From Stenotrophomonas rhizophila (lineage in GTDB: Bacteria > Pseudomonadota > Gammaproteobacteria > Xanthomonadales > Xanthomonadaceae): a DNA stretch of 64,000 nucleotides. Under the pieces are notes generated by a model. The model worked only from the letters and a program-made list of their open reading frames with translations, did no database searches and was not told the DNA's origin. Every line of letters starts with the position of its first letter. Within the stretch, counting starts at the first letter, position 1. The stretch covers positions 1,178,001 through 1,242,000 of the forward strand of contig NZ_RJKV01000002.1 of NCBI RefSeq assembly GCF_003751305.1, given 5' to 3'. The position numbers were made by a program, and so were the translations under genes. Positions 1 through 8,435 of the stretch are shown piece by piece.

Positions 1-1502
1 AACAGCGTGCCATTGGTGATCTGGAAGCGGCCCAGGTTCTGCCAGGTACGGCTCTGGCTCTCGGTGTAACCGGTGAAGGTAGCGAAATCGCCGGCCGGGA
101 TCGGTGCGTAGAAGGCGTCCCAGTTCGGCGAGAACACGGCATAGCCATTGCGCGTGCCCAACTGCGGGCCCAGCACGTTCTCTTCGAAATAGTTGTTGAT
201 CGGATCGGCCCAGCGCACGAAATTGCGCTCGGTCAGCTTGTACTCGCCGCGCGTGAAGCTGGCGCTGTAATCCCAGTTGCCCAGCGTGCCGCGGCCACCG
301 AGGGTGACCTGGTAGGCCTTGTTGCGGTCGGTGTTGAGAATGTCCTTGTAGCCGTTGGCGCTGATGTCCTCCGGCGCGAACGCGCGCTGCAGGTTCATCC
401 ACTGGCCGCTGGTCTGATCCCAGAAGCGACCGTAGCCGGAAGCAGTGCCCCACCAGGTGTAGTTCGAGCCGGTGGCGTACTTCACGTCTTCATAGCTGTA
501 GAGCACATCGCCGAACAGCTGCAGGCTGTCGTTGGCGTCGAAGGTGAACGAGCTGTAGATCTGTGCGCTGTCCTTGCCATTCTTGACGGTCTTGTAGCCC
601 GGGCTGTAGATCGAGCCGCAGGACTGGCCGGCCGCACGGGTGCCAAGCACGGTGGTGCCGCCGAACTGACCGGCGACGTTGGCGCACAGGTTCGGGTCCA
701 TCATCAAGTAGGCATTGCCTGCCGCCGGATTGACCACCAGGAAGTCATTGGTCGGCACCTGGGCGGTGTAGCCGTTGCCGTTGGTGGTCCTGGTGACGTC
801 GCGCTGGTAACCCCAGATCGGGTTGCTCGACTCGAACTGGGCATTGACCAGCACGTTGAGGCGGTCATCGGCACTGTTGAAACCCGTCGCTCCGCTGATG
901 CGGAAGGTGCTGCCGCCGCCCTCGGTGTAAGTGCCGCCGCGCACGTTGAGCACGCTGCCGTCCATCCGCTCTTTCAGGATGATGTTGACCACGCCGGCGA
1001 TCGCGTCCGAGCCGTACAGGGAGGACTGGCCACCCGGCAGGATCTCGATGCGCTCGACGATGTCGATCGGGATGCCGCTGATGTTGTTGAACGTGTCGCC
1101 GCCGTTGTACAGCGCGGGGTAGGACAGCATCGGCCGGCCGTTGATCAGGTACTTGGTGTAGCTCGGGCTCAGGCCGAACATGCCGGCTGCTTCAGCACCC
1201 TGGGTGAACGAGGCCGACGTCTGGCCGCCCTGCAGGCCGCCGGTGGTCAACGAGGACTGCTGCAGGACATCGGCCACGCTGGTGAATCCGCGGGTCTGGA
1301 TGTCCTCGGCGGTGATGGTTACCACCGGCGTATGGGTTTCGATCTCGGTCTGCGGAATCAGCGAACCGGTAACAGTGACTTTGTCCAGGTTGGTGGTGCC
1401 GCTGTCCTGGGCGAAGGCAGTGACGGCGCTGGTCAGCAGCATGCCGGTCAGAACGGCAGCGGTCAGCGGGTGGCGAGACAGGGTGGAGCGATAGCGAGAC
1501 AT
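1..1502 (-). CDS. TonB-dependent outer-membrane receptor (C-terminus outside window)
   Basis: This is an outer-membrane receptor of the TonB-dependent class, beta-barrels that use TonB-ExbBD energy to import siderophores, cobalamin or glycans. The ligand cannot be told from sequence. The frame stays open from 1502 to base 1, so about 500 N-terminal residues are visible. It begins with a Sec signal peptide ending TAFA before QD (cleavage after about residue 31), then LDKVTVTGS and a plug domain with the typical YGSDAIAGVVNIILK. ATG at 1502 is chosen over the in-frame ATG at 1508 because a GGGG ribosome site lies 6 nt upstream of the former but abuts the latter. The signal peptide shares RHPLT and its layout with the receptor at 1902-4883, and both share an upstream motif, which suggests related paralogs. 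Confidence 0.93.
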   Translation of the reverse strand, partial: MSRYRSTLSRHPLTAAVLTGMLLTSAVTAFAQDSGTTNLDKVTVTGSLIPQTEIETHTPVVTITAEDIQTRGFTSVADVLQQSSLTTGGLQGGQTSASFTQGAEAAGMFGLSPSYTKYLINGRPMLSYPALYNGGDTFNNISGIPIDIVERIEILPGGQSSLYGSDAIAGVVNIILKERMDGSVLNVRGGTYTEGGGSTFRISGATGFNSADDRLNVLVNAQFESSNPIWGYQRDVTRTTNGNGYTAQVPTNDFLVVNPAAGNAYLMMDPNLCANVAGQFGGTTVLGTRAAGQSCGSIYSPGYKTVKNGKDSAQIYSSFTFDANDSLQLFGDVLYSYEDVKYATGSNYTWWGTASGYGRFWDQTSGQWMNLQRAFAPEDISANGYKDILNTDRNKAYQVTLGGRGTLGNWDYSASFTRGEYKLTERNFVRWADPINNYFEENVLGPQLGTRNGYAVFSPNWDAFYAPIPAGDFATFTGYTESQSRTWQNLGRFQITNGTL

Positions 1503-1590
1503 GGGCATCCCCGAGTGCAGTGTCGACGTGGGTGGGGGCCATCCGTGGGAACGTTTACATTCAATGGTGAAGCTTTCCTTGCTTCGTCAT

Positions 1591-1611
1591 CGAACGTAAC
1601 ACAGCCTTAAC
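1591..1611 (-). promoter_or_regulatory. Motif shared by the two TonB-receptor upstream regions (copy 1)
   Basis: On the plus strand this reads CGAACGTAACACA, three bases, then TTAAC. The same 21-base block with 18 identities occurs at 4969-4989. It ends 89 bases before the start codon here and 86 bases before it in the other gene, in the same orientation. Equal placement before two receptor genes points to a common promoter or regulator site. Which one it is cannot be told. Confidence 0.6.
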
Positions 1612-1851
1612 AGTGCTTACACCGATCAGTCACATTGCGATCAGAATGAGGCCTGGAATATCTAGAAAAATGCTTTTAAATCAAATGCGTATGTTTTTGT
1701 ATCAATTTGTAACACTGAAAACAATGAGCTGACACTGAATAATTGCATGTGAAACCGATTCCTGTTTTCGGGTTTTTGGCATGCAGTGCAGGGCTGCTTG
1801 CGAGCAGGGTCAGGCCCGGGTCGGGGAGGGCCTGGCGCAGGCCTGAAACGA

Positions 1852-1879
1852 AACAAGCCCGGCGTGAGCCGGGCTTGTT
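1852..1879 (-). terminator. Intrinsic terminator of the receptor at 1902-4883
   Basis: A perfect 12-bp inverted repeat (AACAAGCCCGGC / GCCGGGCTTGTT) with a 4-base loop lies 22 bases past the receptor stop codon. On the minus strand it is followed by a short T-containing stretch (TTTCGTTT). Confidence 0.8.
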
Positions 1880-1901
1880 GGGTGTTGCCGTTCTGGATGG
1901 A

Positions 1902-4883
1902 TCAGAACTTGTAGGACGCGCCCATGTAGAAGTAGCGGCCGACGTTGTCGTACATCGAGTGCCCGACATCGGCACCGAAGTAGTTGCGCGGCGGATCCTT
2001 GTCGAAGGCGTTGTCGATGCCCAGGTACACGTCGATCTTGTCACCCGGGAACTGATAGCCCAGCTGGAAGTTGTGGTACGTGTACGAGCCGTTGCGGATC
2101 GGGCTGGCCGAACCGGGGTTGCTGGCGTAGCTGCTCGGGGTCACGCGCAGGTTGCCGTCGATGTAGTTCAGGTCCCACGAAGCACGCCACTGGCCCAGCG
2201 AGTACTTGCTCTGCAGGGTCGCGCGCCAGCGCGGATCGGTCACGTAGGTGACGTACTCGTTGTACTCGTCCGGGAACTCCTGGAAGGCCCATTCGCGCGA
2301 CTGGATCAGACGGCTGCCGACGAACCGGACCACGGCATCGCCGCCGGCCATGTTCCAGCGATAGTCCATTTCCACGTCAACGCCGATGCGACGCGAGCGT
2401 GCCAGGTTCTCGTTCAGTGCGCTCCAGCGAACGATCGAGTACTCGGGGAAGAAGCGGCCCTGTGCGTCAGTGAAGCCACCGACCGGTGCACGTACGACCT
2501 GGCCGCAGAACGAGTTGCCCACACCGCCGGGGGAATCCACGCAGCGGCTGGCGTTGGTCTGTGCGGACACGGCGCCGATGGCGTCTTCCAGGTTGATGTT
2601 CCAGTAGTCCACCGACATGCCGAAGCCTGGCAGGAAATCAGGCTGCCACACGAAACCGTAGGTGAAGCTGCGGGCACGTTCCGGCTTCAGATCCGGGTTG
2701 CCGCCGCTGACGCCCGGGCGATTGGCACTGTAGGTGTCGATCCAGCCCACCGGCACGCCCAGCGCGGAGCAGTTGGCCTGGCGCAGTGCCGGGTCCTTCG
2801 CGGTCGACGGACGATTGGTGTTGGTGACCAGGTAGTTGCAGGGATCGGCGATGGCGGCGAAGTTCTCGCTCTGCGGGTTGTACAGCTCGCCGATGCTCGG
2901 CGCGCGGACGGCCTGCGACAGCGTGCCGCGCACACGCAGCGACGGGATCACGGTCCAGTCCAGACCCACCTTCCAGGTGGTGGTCTCGCCGATGCTGCTG
3001 TAGTCCGAGTAACGGCCTGCGGCGTCCATGGTCAGCGAGTAGATGCCCGGGATGTCGGCCAGCAGCGGGACGCTGGTTTCGACGAAGACTTCCTTGACGT
3101 TGTACTGACCCATCCGGTTCGGGATGGCGTTAAGGAAGGTCAGGCCCTGGGCGGCCAGCGGATCGGTGATTTCGCGGCTCTTTTCCTTGCGGTATTCCAC
3201 GCCGCCTGCGACGCCGACGTCGCCAGCCGGCAGGCTGAACAGCGACGGATTCGCCACGGAGGCGCTGAACACGGACTGCTGGATGCGCGAGAAGTTGAAC
3301 GAATCCACGTTCATCCAGTCCTGCGCGGCCTGCGTCACACCGCCATTGCCGAGCACGCTGAACGGTACGCAGCCTTCGCGCGCGAAGCCGGAGTACACGC
3401 GGCCGGTGTGCGGATTGACCGCGTTCGGGTTGAGCGTGGTACGGCAGGCGACATTGCCGGTGGCCGGGTCGATGACCGCGTCCAGGCCCGCCTGCCAGCG
3501 TTCGTTGATGCGGTTGTTCAGATTCCAGCGCTTGACCTCGGTCTGGCCCCAGTTGCCGTAGGCATCGTAGGTCCAGTTCTCGCTCAGGTTGCCTTCAATG
3601 CCGAACACGAAGCGCTGGGTGGTGCGCTCGACGTGCTCGCCACGCTGGCCGGCGTCGACGTTGAAGCGGTTCAGCGTGAGCTGGGACACGCCGTTGGCCG
3701 CCATCAGGGCACGCAGCTCCGGGGTGACGAAGGCATTGTCGCGCTGGACGCGGATGGTGGTATCGAACGACGGCTGACCCAGGAAGTCGGACACCGTTTC
3801 GGTGTACTTGCCTTCGAAGTACAGGCGATGATTGTCGTTGAGATCGAAGTTGACGACCGTGTTGACGCTCTTGCGGTCAAAGCCCGGCTGCAGGTCGGCG
3901 ACCGAGTTCAGGTCGGCGAAGTCGCAGTTGGTGCACGAGGTGTTGCTGACCATGGTGCCGTCGTAACGCTGCTTGCGGTACGAACCATCCGGATTGAACT
4001 GGTAACGGTTGCCCCAGGTCGATGGAGTGCGGAAGTCGAAGGCGCCCAGCGTGAAGGTGCCGCCGAAGGAGATCGAATGGTTACCGCCCGGGCCGCTCAG
4101 GATGGTCTGCGGGTTACGCTCGCTCGGTGCCTGGCTCGGGTCGAATGCGGGATTGGGCACGGACACCAGGAATTCGTTGCCGATCGCGCGATCGCTGCGG
4201 CGGAAACGGTCCTGCTTGCTGTACTCCAGCGCGATGGCGGCGTTACCGCGACCATCAGCGAAGTCGGTGCCGGTGGAGAAGCTGACGAACGAACGGTTGA
4301 AGCCGCCTTCGTCGGACATGCCGGTCTGGGCGCGCAACTCTGCGCCGTCGAACGACTTCTTCATGATGAAGTTGACCACGCCGGCGACCGCGTCGGCACC
4401 GTACACAGCGGATGCGCCGCCGGTGATGACTTCAACGCGCTCGATCCATTCAACCGGAATGGTGTTCACGTCCACCGAGGTGGAGCCGGAGGTGGCGCCA
4501 ACGTGGCGGCGGCCATTGACCAGCACCAGGGTGCGCGAGGTGCCCATGCCACGCAGGTCCATCAGGCCAACGCCGGCAGTGCCGATGAAGCGCGTGGAGT
4601 TGCCCAGCGTGTAGGTCGGGGACAGGGCCGGCAGGCGCGACATCAGATCGCCGATATTGGTCGCGCCGGTGGCGCGGATCTCTTCGGCGGTGATGGCGGT
4701 GGTCGGCGACGGGGTGACGAAGCCGGTACGCGCGATGCGCGAGCCGGTAACGGTGACTTTATCCAGCTCGGTCGTGGCGCTGCCTGCTTCCTGTGCCATG
4801 ACAGGAGCGGCGCCGACGGCCATCAGGCCAGCCATCAAGGCGCAGGTGAGCGGATGCCGCGAAGGCGCAAAACGTTGATTCAT
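1902..4883 (-). CDS. TonB-dependent outer-membrane receptor
   Basis: This is a complete 993-residue TonB-dependent receptor. It has a signal peptide (cleavage near VMA before QE, residue 30), a plug domain with LDKVTVTGSR and YGADAVAGVVNFIMKK, and a long barrel ending in YKF, the aromatic C-terminus expected for BAM-dependent barrel assembly. Its substrate is unknown. The frame extends 33 codons upstream of 4883, but ATG at 4883 is chosen because the signal peptide starts there, GGGG lies 9 nt upstream, and the extension would run into the promoter motif. It belongs to the large-size class of xanthomonad receptors. It ends at its own terminator, so it is probably monocistronic and not co-transcribed with the receptor at 1-1502. 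Confidence 0.95.
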   Translation of the reverse strand: MNQRFAPSRHPLTCALMAGLMAVGAAPVMAQEAGSATTELDKVTVTGSRIARTGFVTPSPTTAITAEEIRATGATNIGDLMSRLPALSPTYTLGNSTRFIGTAGVGLMDLRGMGTSRTLVLVNGRRHVGATSGSTSVDVNTIPVEWIERVEVITGGASAVYGADAVAGVVNFIMKKSFDGAELRAQTGMSDEGGFNRSFVSFSTGTDFADGRGNAAIALEYSKQDRFRRSDRAIGNEFLVSVPNPAFDPSQAPSERNPQTILSGPGGNHSISFGGTFTLGAFDFRTPSTWGNRYQFNPDGSYRKQRYDGTMVSNTSCTNCDFADLNSVADLQPGFDRKSVNTVVNFDLNDNHRLYFEGKYTETVSDFLGQPSFDTTIRVQRDNAFVTPELRALMAANGVSQLTLNRFNVDAGQRGEHVERTTQRFVFGIEGNLSENWTYDAYGNWGQTEVKRWNLNNRINERWQAGLDAVIDPATGNVACRTTLNPNAVNPHTGRVYSGFAREGCVPFSVLGNGGVTQAAQDWMNVDSFNFSRIQQSVFSASVANPSLFSLPAGDVGVAGGVEYRKEKSREITDPLAAQGLTFLNAIPNRMGQYNVKEVFVETSVPLLADIPGIYSLTMDAAGRYSDYSSIGETTTWKVGLDWTVIPSLRVRGTLSQAVRAPSIGELYNPQSENFAAIADPCNYLVTNTNRPSTAKDPALRQANCSALGVPVGWIDTYSANRPGVSGGNPDLKPERARSFTYGFVWQPDFLPGFGMSVDYWNINLEDAIGAVSAQTNASRCVDSPGGVGNSFCGQVVRAPVGGFTDAQGRFFPEYSIVRWSALNENLARSRRIGVDVEMDYRWNMAGGDAVVRFVGSRLIQSREWAFQEFPDEYNEYVTYVTDPRWRATLQSKYSLGQWRASWDLNYIDGNLRVTPSSYASNPGSASPIRNGSYTYHNFQLGYQFPGDKIDVYLGIDNAFDKDPPRNYFGADVGHSMYDNVGRYFYMGASYKF

Positions 4884-4968
4884 CTTTTGGATCCCCACTG
4901 AATAATGTACATGTCCCTCTTCCCTGAGTCCGTTACGGTGACGTTCATGAGCATTCCGTGCTCTCACT

Positions 4969-4989
4969 CGAACGTAACACAACGTTAAC
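4969..4989 (-). promoter_or_regulatory. Motif shared by the two TonB-receptor upstream regions (copy 2)
   Basis: This is the second copy of the block CGAACGTAACACA, three bases, TTAAC. Here the three bases are ACG, which makes AACGTT a palindromic part. It ends 86 bases before the receptor start at 4883, nearly the same distance as copy 1 from its gene. Confidence 0.6.
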
Positions 4990-5031
4990 GATATTCACAT
5001 GTTTGCGTCACACATCCGGCGGAACTGAGAC

Positions 5032-5048
5032 ATGTTGCCGTGCAACAT
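5032..5048. repeat. Inverted repeat, candidate operator
   Basis: Seven-base arms ATGTTGC and GCAACAT are separated by CGT, and the flanking GAGA / TCTC extends the symmetry. It lies between the divergent receptor and mrp genes, where a repressor site would be expected. There is no direct evidence of function. Confidence 0.4.
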
Positions 5049-5253
5049 CTCATTGATTACAGTCACTTACCAAGCGACAGCTTTGCTGAATTTGGTCGTA
5101 TGAGCTGTAACTGAATGGGTGAGTCGGCTGGGAATGCGTGAAATCCGGTAGGGGTGAGTGCTGGCGGGACTGTCAGATACATGCACCGAAGGATGGCTTG
5201 TTCGTACCTTGTATAGTGACCGGTTCCCAGAACACCTTTTCGGAGCCCCTGCA

Positions 5254-6111
5254 GTGAGTGCCAGCCAGTCGCGTCGTCCCCACGCCAGCCAAGTGCAGAA
5301 GGGGTTGTCGCCGCATCCGCGCGTCCGCAACGTGATTGCCGTGGGTTCGGGCAAAGGCGGCGTCGGCAAGTCCACTACCGCGGTCAATCTGGCGGTCGCG
5401 CTGGCCAGGCTCGGCGCACGCGTGGGTCTGTTGGATGCTGATATCTATGGCCCCAGCGTGCCGGCCATGCTCGGCCTGAGTGGCCGTCCGGAAAGCCCGG
5501 ACAACAAGTCGATCGAGCCGATGCGTGCGTTCGGGGTGGAGACCATGTCGATCGGTTACCTGATCGAGGACGAGACGCCGATGATCTGGCGCGGTCCGAT
5601 GGCGACCTCGGCGATGACGCAGTTCTTCAACGACACCCTGTGGGACGACCTGGACTACCTGCTGATCGATCTGCCGCCGGGCACCGGCGACATCCAGCTG
5701 ACGCTGACCCAGAAGATTCCGCTGGCCGGCGCGGTGATCGTCACCACGCCGCAGGACATCGCCACGCTGGATGCGAAGAAAGCGCTGAAGATGTTCGAGA
5801 AGGTCGAGGTGCCGGTGCTGGGCATCGTGGAGAACATGGCGGTGCACACCTGCAGCAACTGCGGCCAGGTCGAGCATCTGTTCGGCGAGGGCGGCGGCGA
5901 GCGTATGGCTGCGCAGTACGGCGTGCCGCTGCTGGGGTCGCTGCCGCTGGAAATCTGCATCCGCGAGCAGGGCGATGCCGGTACGCCGATCACCGCCGCC
6001 GCGCCCGAATCGCCGGCGGCCCAGGCCTATCTGCGCGCTGCAGAGCGCCTGATCGAGGAAGTGGCCAAGCGCCCGCGCGCCAGCATTCCGATCCTGTCCT
6101 CGCTGATCTGA
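5254..6111 (+). CDS. mrp: Mrp/ApbC-family Fe-S cluster carrier ATPase (short form)
   Basis: This is a cytosolic P-loop NTPase of the Mrp/NBP35 family, which binds and transfers iron-sulfur clusters to target proteins. The 286 residues carry the deviant Walker A motif GKGGVGKST (around residues 33-41), [19 protein letters not shown] and the CxxC cluster motif CSNC. The N-terminal DUF59 domain of the longer Mrp proteins is absent, since the P-loop starts within about 30 residues. GTG at 5254 is preferred because GGAG lies 8 nt upstream. The frame is open to an ATG at 5158, but that extension has no ribosome site and crosses the possible promoter. It stands alone on the plus strand, followed by dcd about 100 bp later. 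Confidence 0.93.
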   Translation: MSASQSRRPHASQVQKGLSPHPRVRNVIAVGSGKGGVGKSTTAVNLAVALARLGARVGLLDADIYGPSVPAMLGLSGRPESPDNKSIEPMRAFGVETMSIGYLIEDETPMIWRGPMATSAMTQFFNDTLWDDLDYLLIDLPPGTGDIQLTLTQKIPLAGAVIVTTPQDIATLDAKKALKMFEKVEVPVLGIVENMAVHTCSNCGQVEHLFGEGGGERMAAQYGVPLLGSLPLEICIREQGDAGTPITAAAPESPAAQAYLRAAERLIEEVAKRPRASIPILSSLI

Positions 6112-6211
6112 GCCGGGGCGGCCGCCGCAGCGGCCCCACCTACGCGTGCCGGGGCAGGGGGGCTGCGGCATAATGGCGGGCCCGAACCGGCGCAGCCCAG
6201 GACCCCCTTAC

Positions 6212-6784
6212 ATGAGCATCAAGAGTGACCGCTGGATCCGTCAGATGGCCGAGCAGCAGGGCATGATCGAGCCGTTCGAAGCCGGCCAGGTCAAGCAGGC
6301 CAACGGCCAGCGCATCGTCAGCTATGGCACCTCCAGCTACGGCTACGACGTGCGTTGCTCGCGCGAGTTCAAGGTGTTCACCAACATCAACTCCACCATC
6401 GTGGACCCCAAGCACTTCGATCCGGGCAGCTTCGTGGATATCGTCGGTGATGAGTGCATCATCCCGCCCAACAGCTTCGCACTGGCGCGCACCGTGGAGT
6501 ACTTCCGCATCCCGCGCGACACCCTGGTGGTGTGCCTGGGCAAGAGCACCTACGCGCGCTGCGGCATCATCGTCAACGTGACCCCGCTGGAGCCGGAGTG
6601 GGAAGGCCACGTCACCCTGGAATTCAGCAATACCACGCCGCTGCCGGCACGTATCTACGCCAACGAAGGCGTGGCACAGATGCTGTTCTTCCAGGCCGAC
6701 AAGGACGATATCTGCGAGACCTCGTACAAGGATCGCGGTGGCAAGTACCAGGGCCAGACCGGCGTCACCCTGCCGCGCACCTGA
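6212..6784 (+). CDS. dcd: dCTP deaminase
   Basis: The product deaminates dCTP to dUTP, the main route to dTTP precursors in Gram-negative bacteria. The 190 residues are close to the usual 193. The family block is clear: an N-terminal [20 protein letters not shown], then a core with GKSTYARCG and the catalytic-glutamate region [20 protein letters not shown] at 6212 starts the conserved protein, and an in-frame upstream extension of 22 codons is not conserved-looking. A CATAAT box at 6169-6174 may be its minus-10 element. Downstream lie tandem repeats, a GTAG palindrome and a bidirectional terminator. Confidence 0.97.
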   Translation: MSIKSDRWIRQMAEQQGMIEPFEAGQVKQANGQRIVSYGTSSYGYDVRCSREFKVFTNINSTIVDPKHFDPGSFVDIVGDECIIPPNSFALARTVEYFRIPRDTLVVCLGKSTYARCGIIVNVTPLEPEWEGHVTLEFSNTTPLPARIYANEGVAQMLFFQADKDDICETSYKDRGGKYQGQTGVTLPRT

Positions 6785-6794
6785 GCCCACGTCC

Positions 6795-6857
6795 CGGTGG
6801 TGCCGGCAAACCTACCGGTAGTGCCAGCCCACCTACCGGTAGTGCCAGCCCACCTGC
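6795..6857. repeat. Three 21-bp tandem repeats fused to a GTAG palindrome
   Basis: Three head-to-tail 21-bp units (6795-6815, 6816-6836, 6837-6857) have the form CGGTAGTGCCAGCCCACCTAC with small changes. They run directly into the GTAG element at 6860, whose first bases (CGGTAGTGCC) equal the unit start. The array looks like slippage or partial duplication of the left half of a GTAG repeat. Confidence 0.8.
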
Positions 6858-6859
6858 CG

Positions 6860-6883
6860 GTAGTGCCGGCCGCTGGCCGGCAC
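6860..6883. repeat. GTAG palindromic repeat (SMAG-like)
   Basis: GTAG is followed by a hairpin TGCCGGCC-GCT-GGCCGGCA. This is the typical form of the SMAG family described in Stenotrophomonas maltophilia, REP-like elements that fold in RNA and are thought to be moved by RAYT transposases. It lies between dcd and its terminator. Confidence 0.8.
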
Positions 6884-6898
6884 CAGACAGCACACAAG

Positions 6899-6928
6899 AA
6901 AAAAGCGCGGATCGCTCCGCGCTTTTTT
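6899..6928. terminator. Bidirectional intrinsic terminator
   Basis: The stem AAAAAAGCGCGG / CCGCGCTTTTTT has a 6-base loop. The A and T tracts on both sides let it serve dcd on the plus strand and the small gene at 6952-7119 on the minus strand. Confidence 0.9.
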
Positions 6929-6951
6929 CGTTTCCGTCTTCCCGGCAGGCG

Positions 6952-7119
6952 TTATTTGCCGCGGCCGAACAGCAACCCGATACCAACGGCCACCAGCACA
7001 ACCGGCCACCAGGTGAGGATCAGCTTCCCCAGGTTCATGTTGGTCCAGCCCAGGTTGCTGGCCAGCAGGAACAGGCCGACGAGGATCAGGACGATGGCGG
7101 CGACAAGGTTGGAACGCAT
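6952..7119 (-). CDS. Small LiaI/LiaF-like transmembrane protein (55 aa)
   Basis: A short minus-strand gene encodes 55 residues, starting MRSNLVAAIVLILVGLFLL and ending GRGK. It has two hydrophobic helices (about residues 5-20 and 35-50) separated by a short polar loop with NLGWTNMNLG, followed by WWPVVLVAVGIGLLF. This matches the LiaI-LiaF-like transmembrane domain (DUF5668), an inner-membrane module of unknown function here. It starts 15 bases after the HIT gene stop and ends at a terminator, so it is probably the last gene of the DLH-HIT transcript. Hydrophobic pattern and context support it as a real gene. Confidence 0.7.
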   Translation of the reverse strand: MRSNLVAAIVLILVGLFLLASNLGWTNMNLGKLILTWWPVVLVAVGIGLLFGRGK

Positions 7120-7134
7120 CAGGGGCAGGGTCCG

Positions 7135-7557
7135 CTAGGGCTGGGGCGAATATCCTAGCCGTTCCTTCCAGTGCGCGACACGCTCGGCCAGCACCTGTGG
7201 ATCAAAACGGTGCGCCTGCCCCTGGCCCCAGACCGGGCCCGGCCATGCCGGATCGCCGACATGGCGCCCGATCACGTGGAAATGCAGCTGGCGCACGATG
7301 TTGCCCAGCGAGCCGATGTTGATCTTCTCGACCCCATCGGTGCCTTTGAGCGCCTTGCACGCCCGGTTCAATTCGGTGCGCAGCTTGTCCTGCTGCTCGC
7401 CGTCCAGATCGATCCACTCGGTCACGCCAGTCAGGCGCGGGACCAGGATCAACCAGGGGTACCTTTCATCGTTCATCAATCGCACTTGCGATAAAGGCCC
7501 TTCTGCTACCAGTACGCTGTCGGTGGCCAGGCGTGAATCCAGTTCGAACTCGCTCAT
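7135..7557 (-). CDS. HIT-family protein
   Basis: This is a 140-residue histidine-triad protein, a family of nucleotide hydrolases and transferases acting on compounds such as diadenosine polyphosphates or AMP conjugates. The triad region reads QLHFHVIGR, the proteobacterial variant in which two histidines are kept and the third position is not histidine. It also has ERYPWLILVPR near residue 32 and DPAWPGPVWG near the C-terminus. The start ATG overlaps the stop of the upstream hydrolase (ATGA), which indicates translational coupling. The substrate cannot be predicted. Confidence 0.88.
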   Translation of the reverse strand: MSEFELDSRLATDSVLVAEGPLSQVRLMNDERYPWLILVPRLTGVTEWIDLDGEQQDKLRTELNRACKALKGTDGVEKINIGSLGNIVRQLHFHVIGRHVGDPAWPGPVWGQGQAHRFDPQVLAERVAHWKERLGYSPQP

Positions 7558-8231
7558 CCAAGATGCTCCGCAAAGAAGTCCAGGGTGCGTTCCAGCGCCA
7601 GGTGGGCGCTGTCTGGATCATACGCATGTCCGACGCTGCGGTTGAAGGCGTGATCGGCCGGGTAGACGAAGGTGGCCATCTGCGGCAGCTTCTCGCGGTG
7701 GGCCTTGATCGCCTCCGGCGGGATGCTCTTGTCCTGCGCGCCGAAGTGGAACATGACCGGCGCCTTGGGCGTCTCGTCCAGATAGTTCACGTTGCGGGCG
7801 CCGTAATAGCTGACCGAGGGCAGACCCAGGCGCAGCGCGGAGAGCAGGGCGATGCTGCCGCCCCAGCAATAGCCGACGGTGCCGACCTTGCCGGCCGGGG
7901 CCAGCCGCGACGCAGCGGCCCGCACGATCTCCAGCGCCTTTTCGACCCCGAGCTCGTCGACCATGGCCAGGCCGGCGGCGACACCATCACTGTCGTAAGG
8001 CAGTTCCGGCGGTTCGGTGCCGTCCGGGGCTGAGTCGGCCAGATCGAAGAACGACGGGGCCAGCACGGCATAACCCTTGGCGGCGTAATCGTCGGCCACC
8101 GCGCGGATGTGCGGGTTGGCGCCGAAGATCTCCTGGATCACCACCAGGCCCCCGCGCGGCTTGCCTTCCGGCGTCGCCTGCCAGGCGCGGACCGGTCCGT
8201 AATGCGTATCGAGTGTGATCCACTCACCCAT
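7554..8231 (-). CDS. Dienelactone hydrolase family protein
   Basis: This is a cytosolic alpha/beta hydrolase of 225 residues. The catalytic triad of the family is visible: nucleophile Cys122 in GYCWGG, Asp167 in GAQDKSIP and His194 in PADHAFNR, with the conserved [11 protein letters not shown] near the N-terminus. True dienelactone hydrolases act in chlorocatechol degradation, but no catechol genes are nearby, so a general carboxymethylenebutenolidase-like or detoxifying hydrolase role is more cautious. It is translationally coupled to the HIT gene by a 4-base overlap. Confidence 0.92.
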   Translation of the reverse strand: MGEWITLDTHYGPVRAWQATPEGKPRGGLVVIQEIFGANPHIRAVADDYAAKGYAVLAPSFFDLADSAPDGTEPPELPYDSDGVAAGLAMVDELGVEKALEIVRAAASRLAPAGKVGTVGYCWGGSIALLSALRLGLPSVSYYGARNVNYLDETPKAPVMFHFGAQDKSIPPEAIKAHREKLPQMATFVYPADHAFNRSVGHAYDPDSAHLALERTLDFFAEHLG

Positions 8232-8435
8232 GGTGCGAGACTCCCGTTGGTTCAGGCATTCATTATCGGCCCCGCGCGGGTTAGCGCGATGTCAGCGGGG
8301 ATGCCGGATCTGGCGGGATCAACCCGATCCGGTTCAGGGGCGCGGACTGAACGCCGGTATACTTGCCGCCGTTTCCGGCCCCAGGTCCCCACGCCATTCC
8401 GGCATGGGCCCAGGCCCCCAGAGTCCTTGCGATCC

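Larger units (their letters stand above)
1503..1901. other. Intergenic region between the two TonB receptors
   Basis: No credible gene is seen here. The region holds the leader and promoter area of the receptor ending at 1502 (including the shared motif at 1591-1611), a conspicuously A+T-rich patch at about 1650-1745 in otherwise GC-rich DNA, and the terminator of the upstream receptor at 1852-1879. The A+T patch could be an UP element or a binding site for a nucleoid protein, but that is inference. Confidence 0.7.
4884..5253. other. Divergent intergenic region, TonB receptor / Mrp
   Basis: No gene is supported here. It carries the shared receptor motif (4969-4989), an inverted repeat (ATGTTGC-CGT-GCAACAT, 5032-5048) and a possible minus-10 box for Mrp, TATAGT at 5212-5217, without a convincing minus-35. 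It must contain divergent promoters for the receptor and for mrp. Confidence 0.6.

Noticed and set aside
1743-4901. Open frame of more than 1000 codons on the plus strand opposite the TonB receptor
   Set aside because: It mirrors the receptor's codon structure in GC-rich DNA, has no family resemblance or ribosome site, and the minus-strand receptor is certain.
4884-4982. 33-codon extension of the receptor upstream of 4883
   Set aside because: The signal peptide must be N-terminal and begins at 4883. The extension runs into the shared upstream motif.
7554-8231. A chlorocatechol-degradation role for the dienelactone hydrolase
   Set aside because: No catechol dioxygenase, cycloisomerase or maleylacetate reductase genes are nearby. 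The family is broad.
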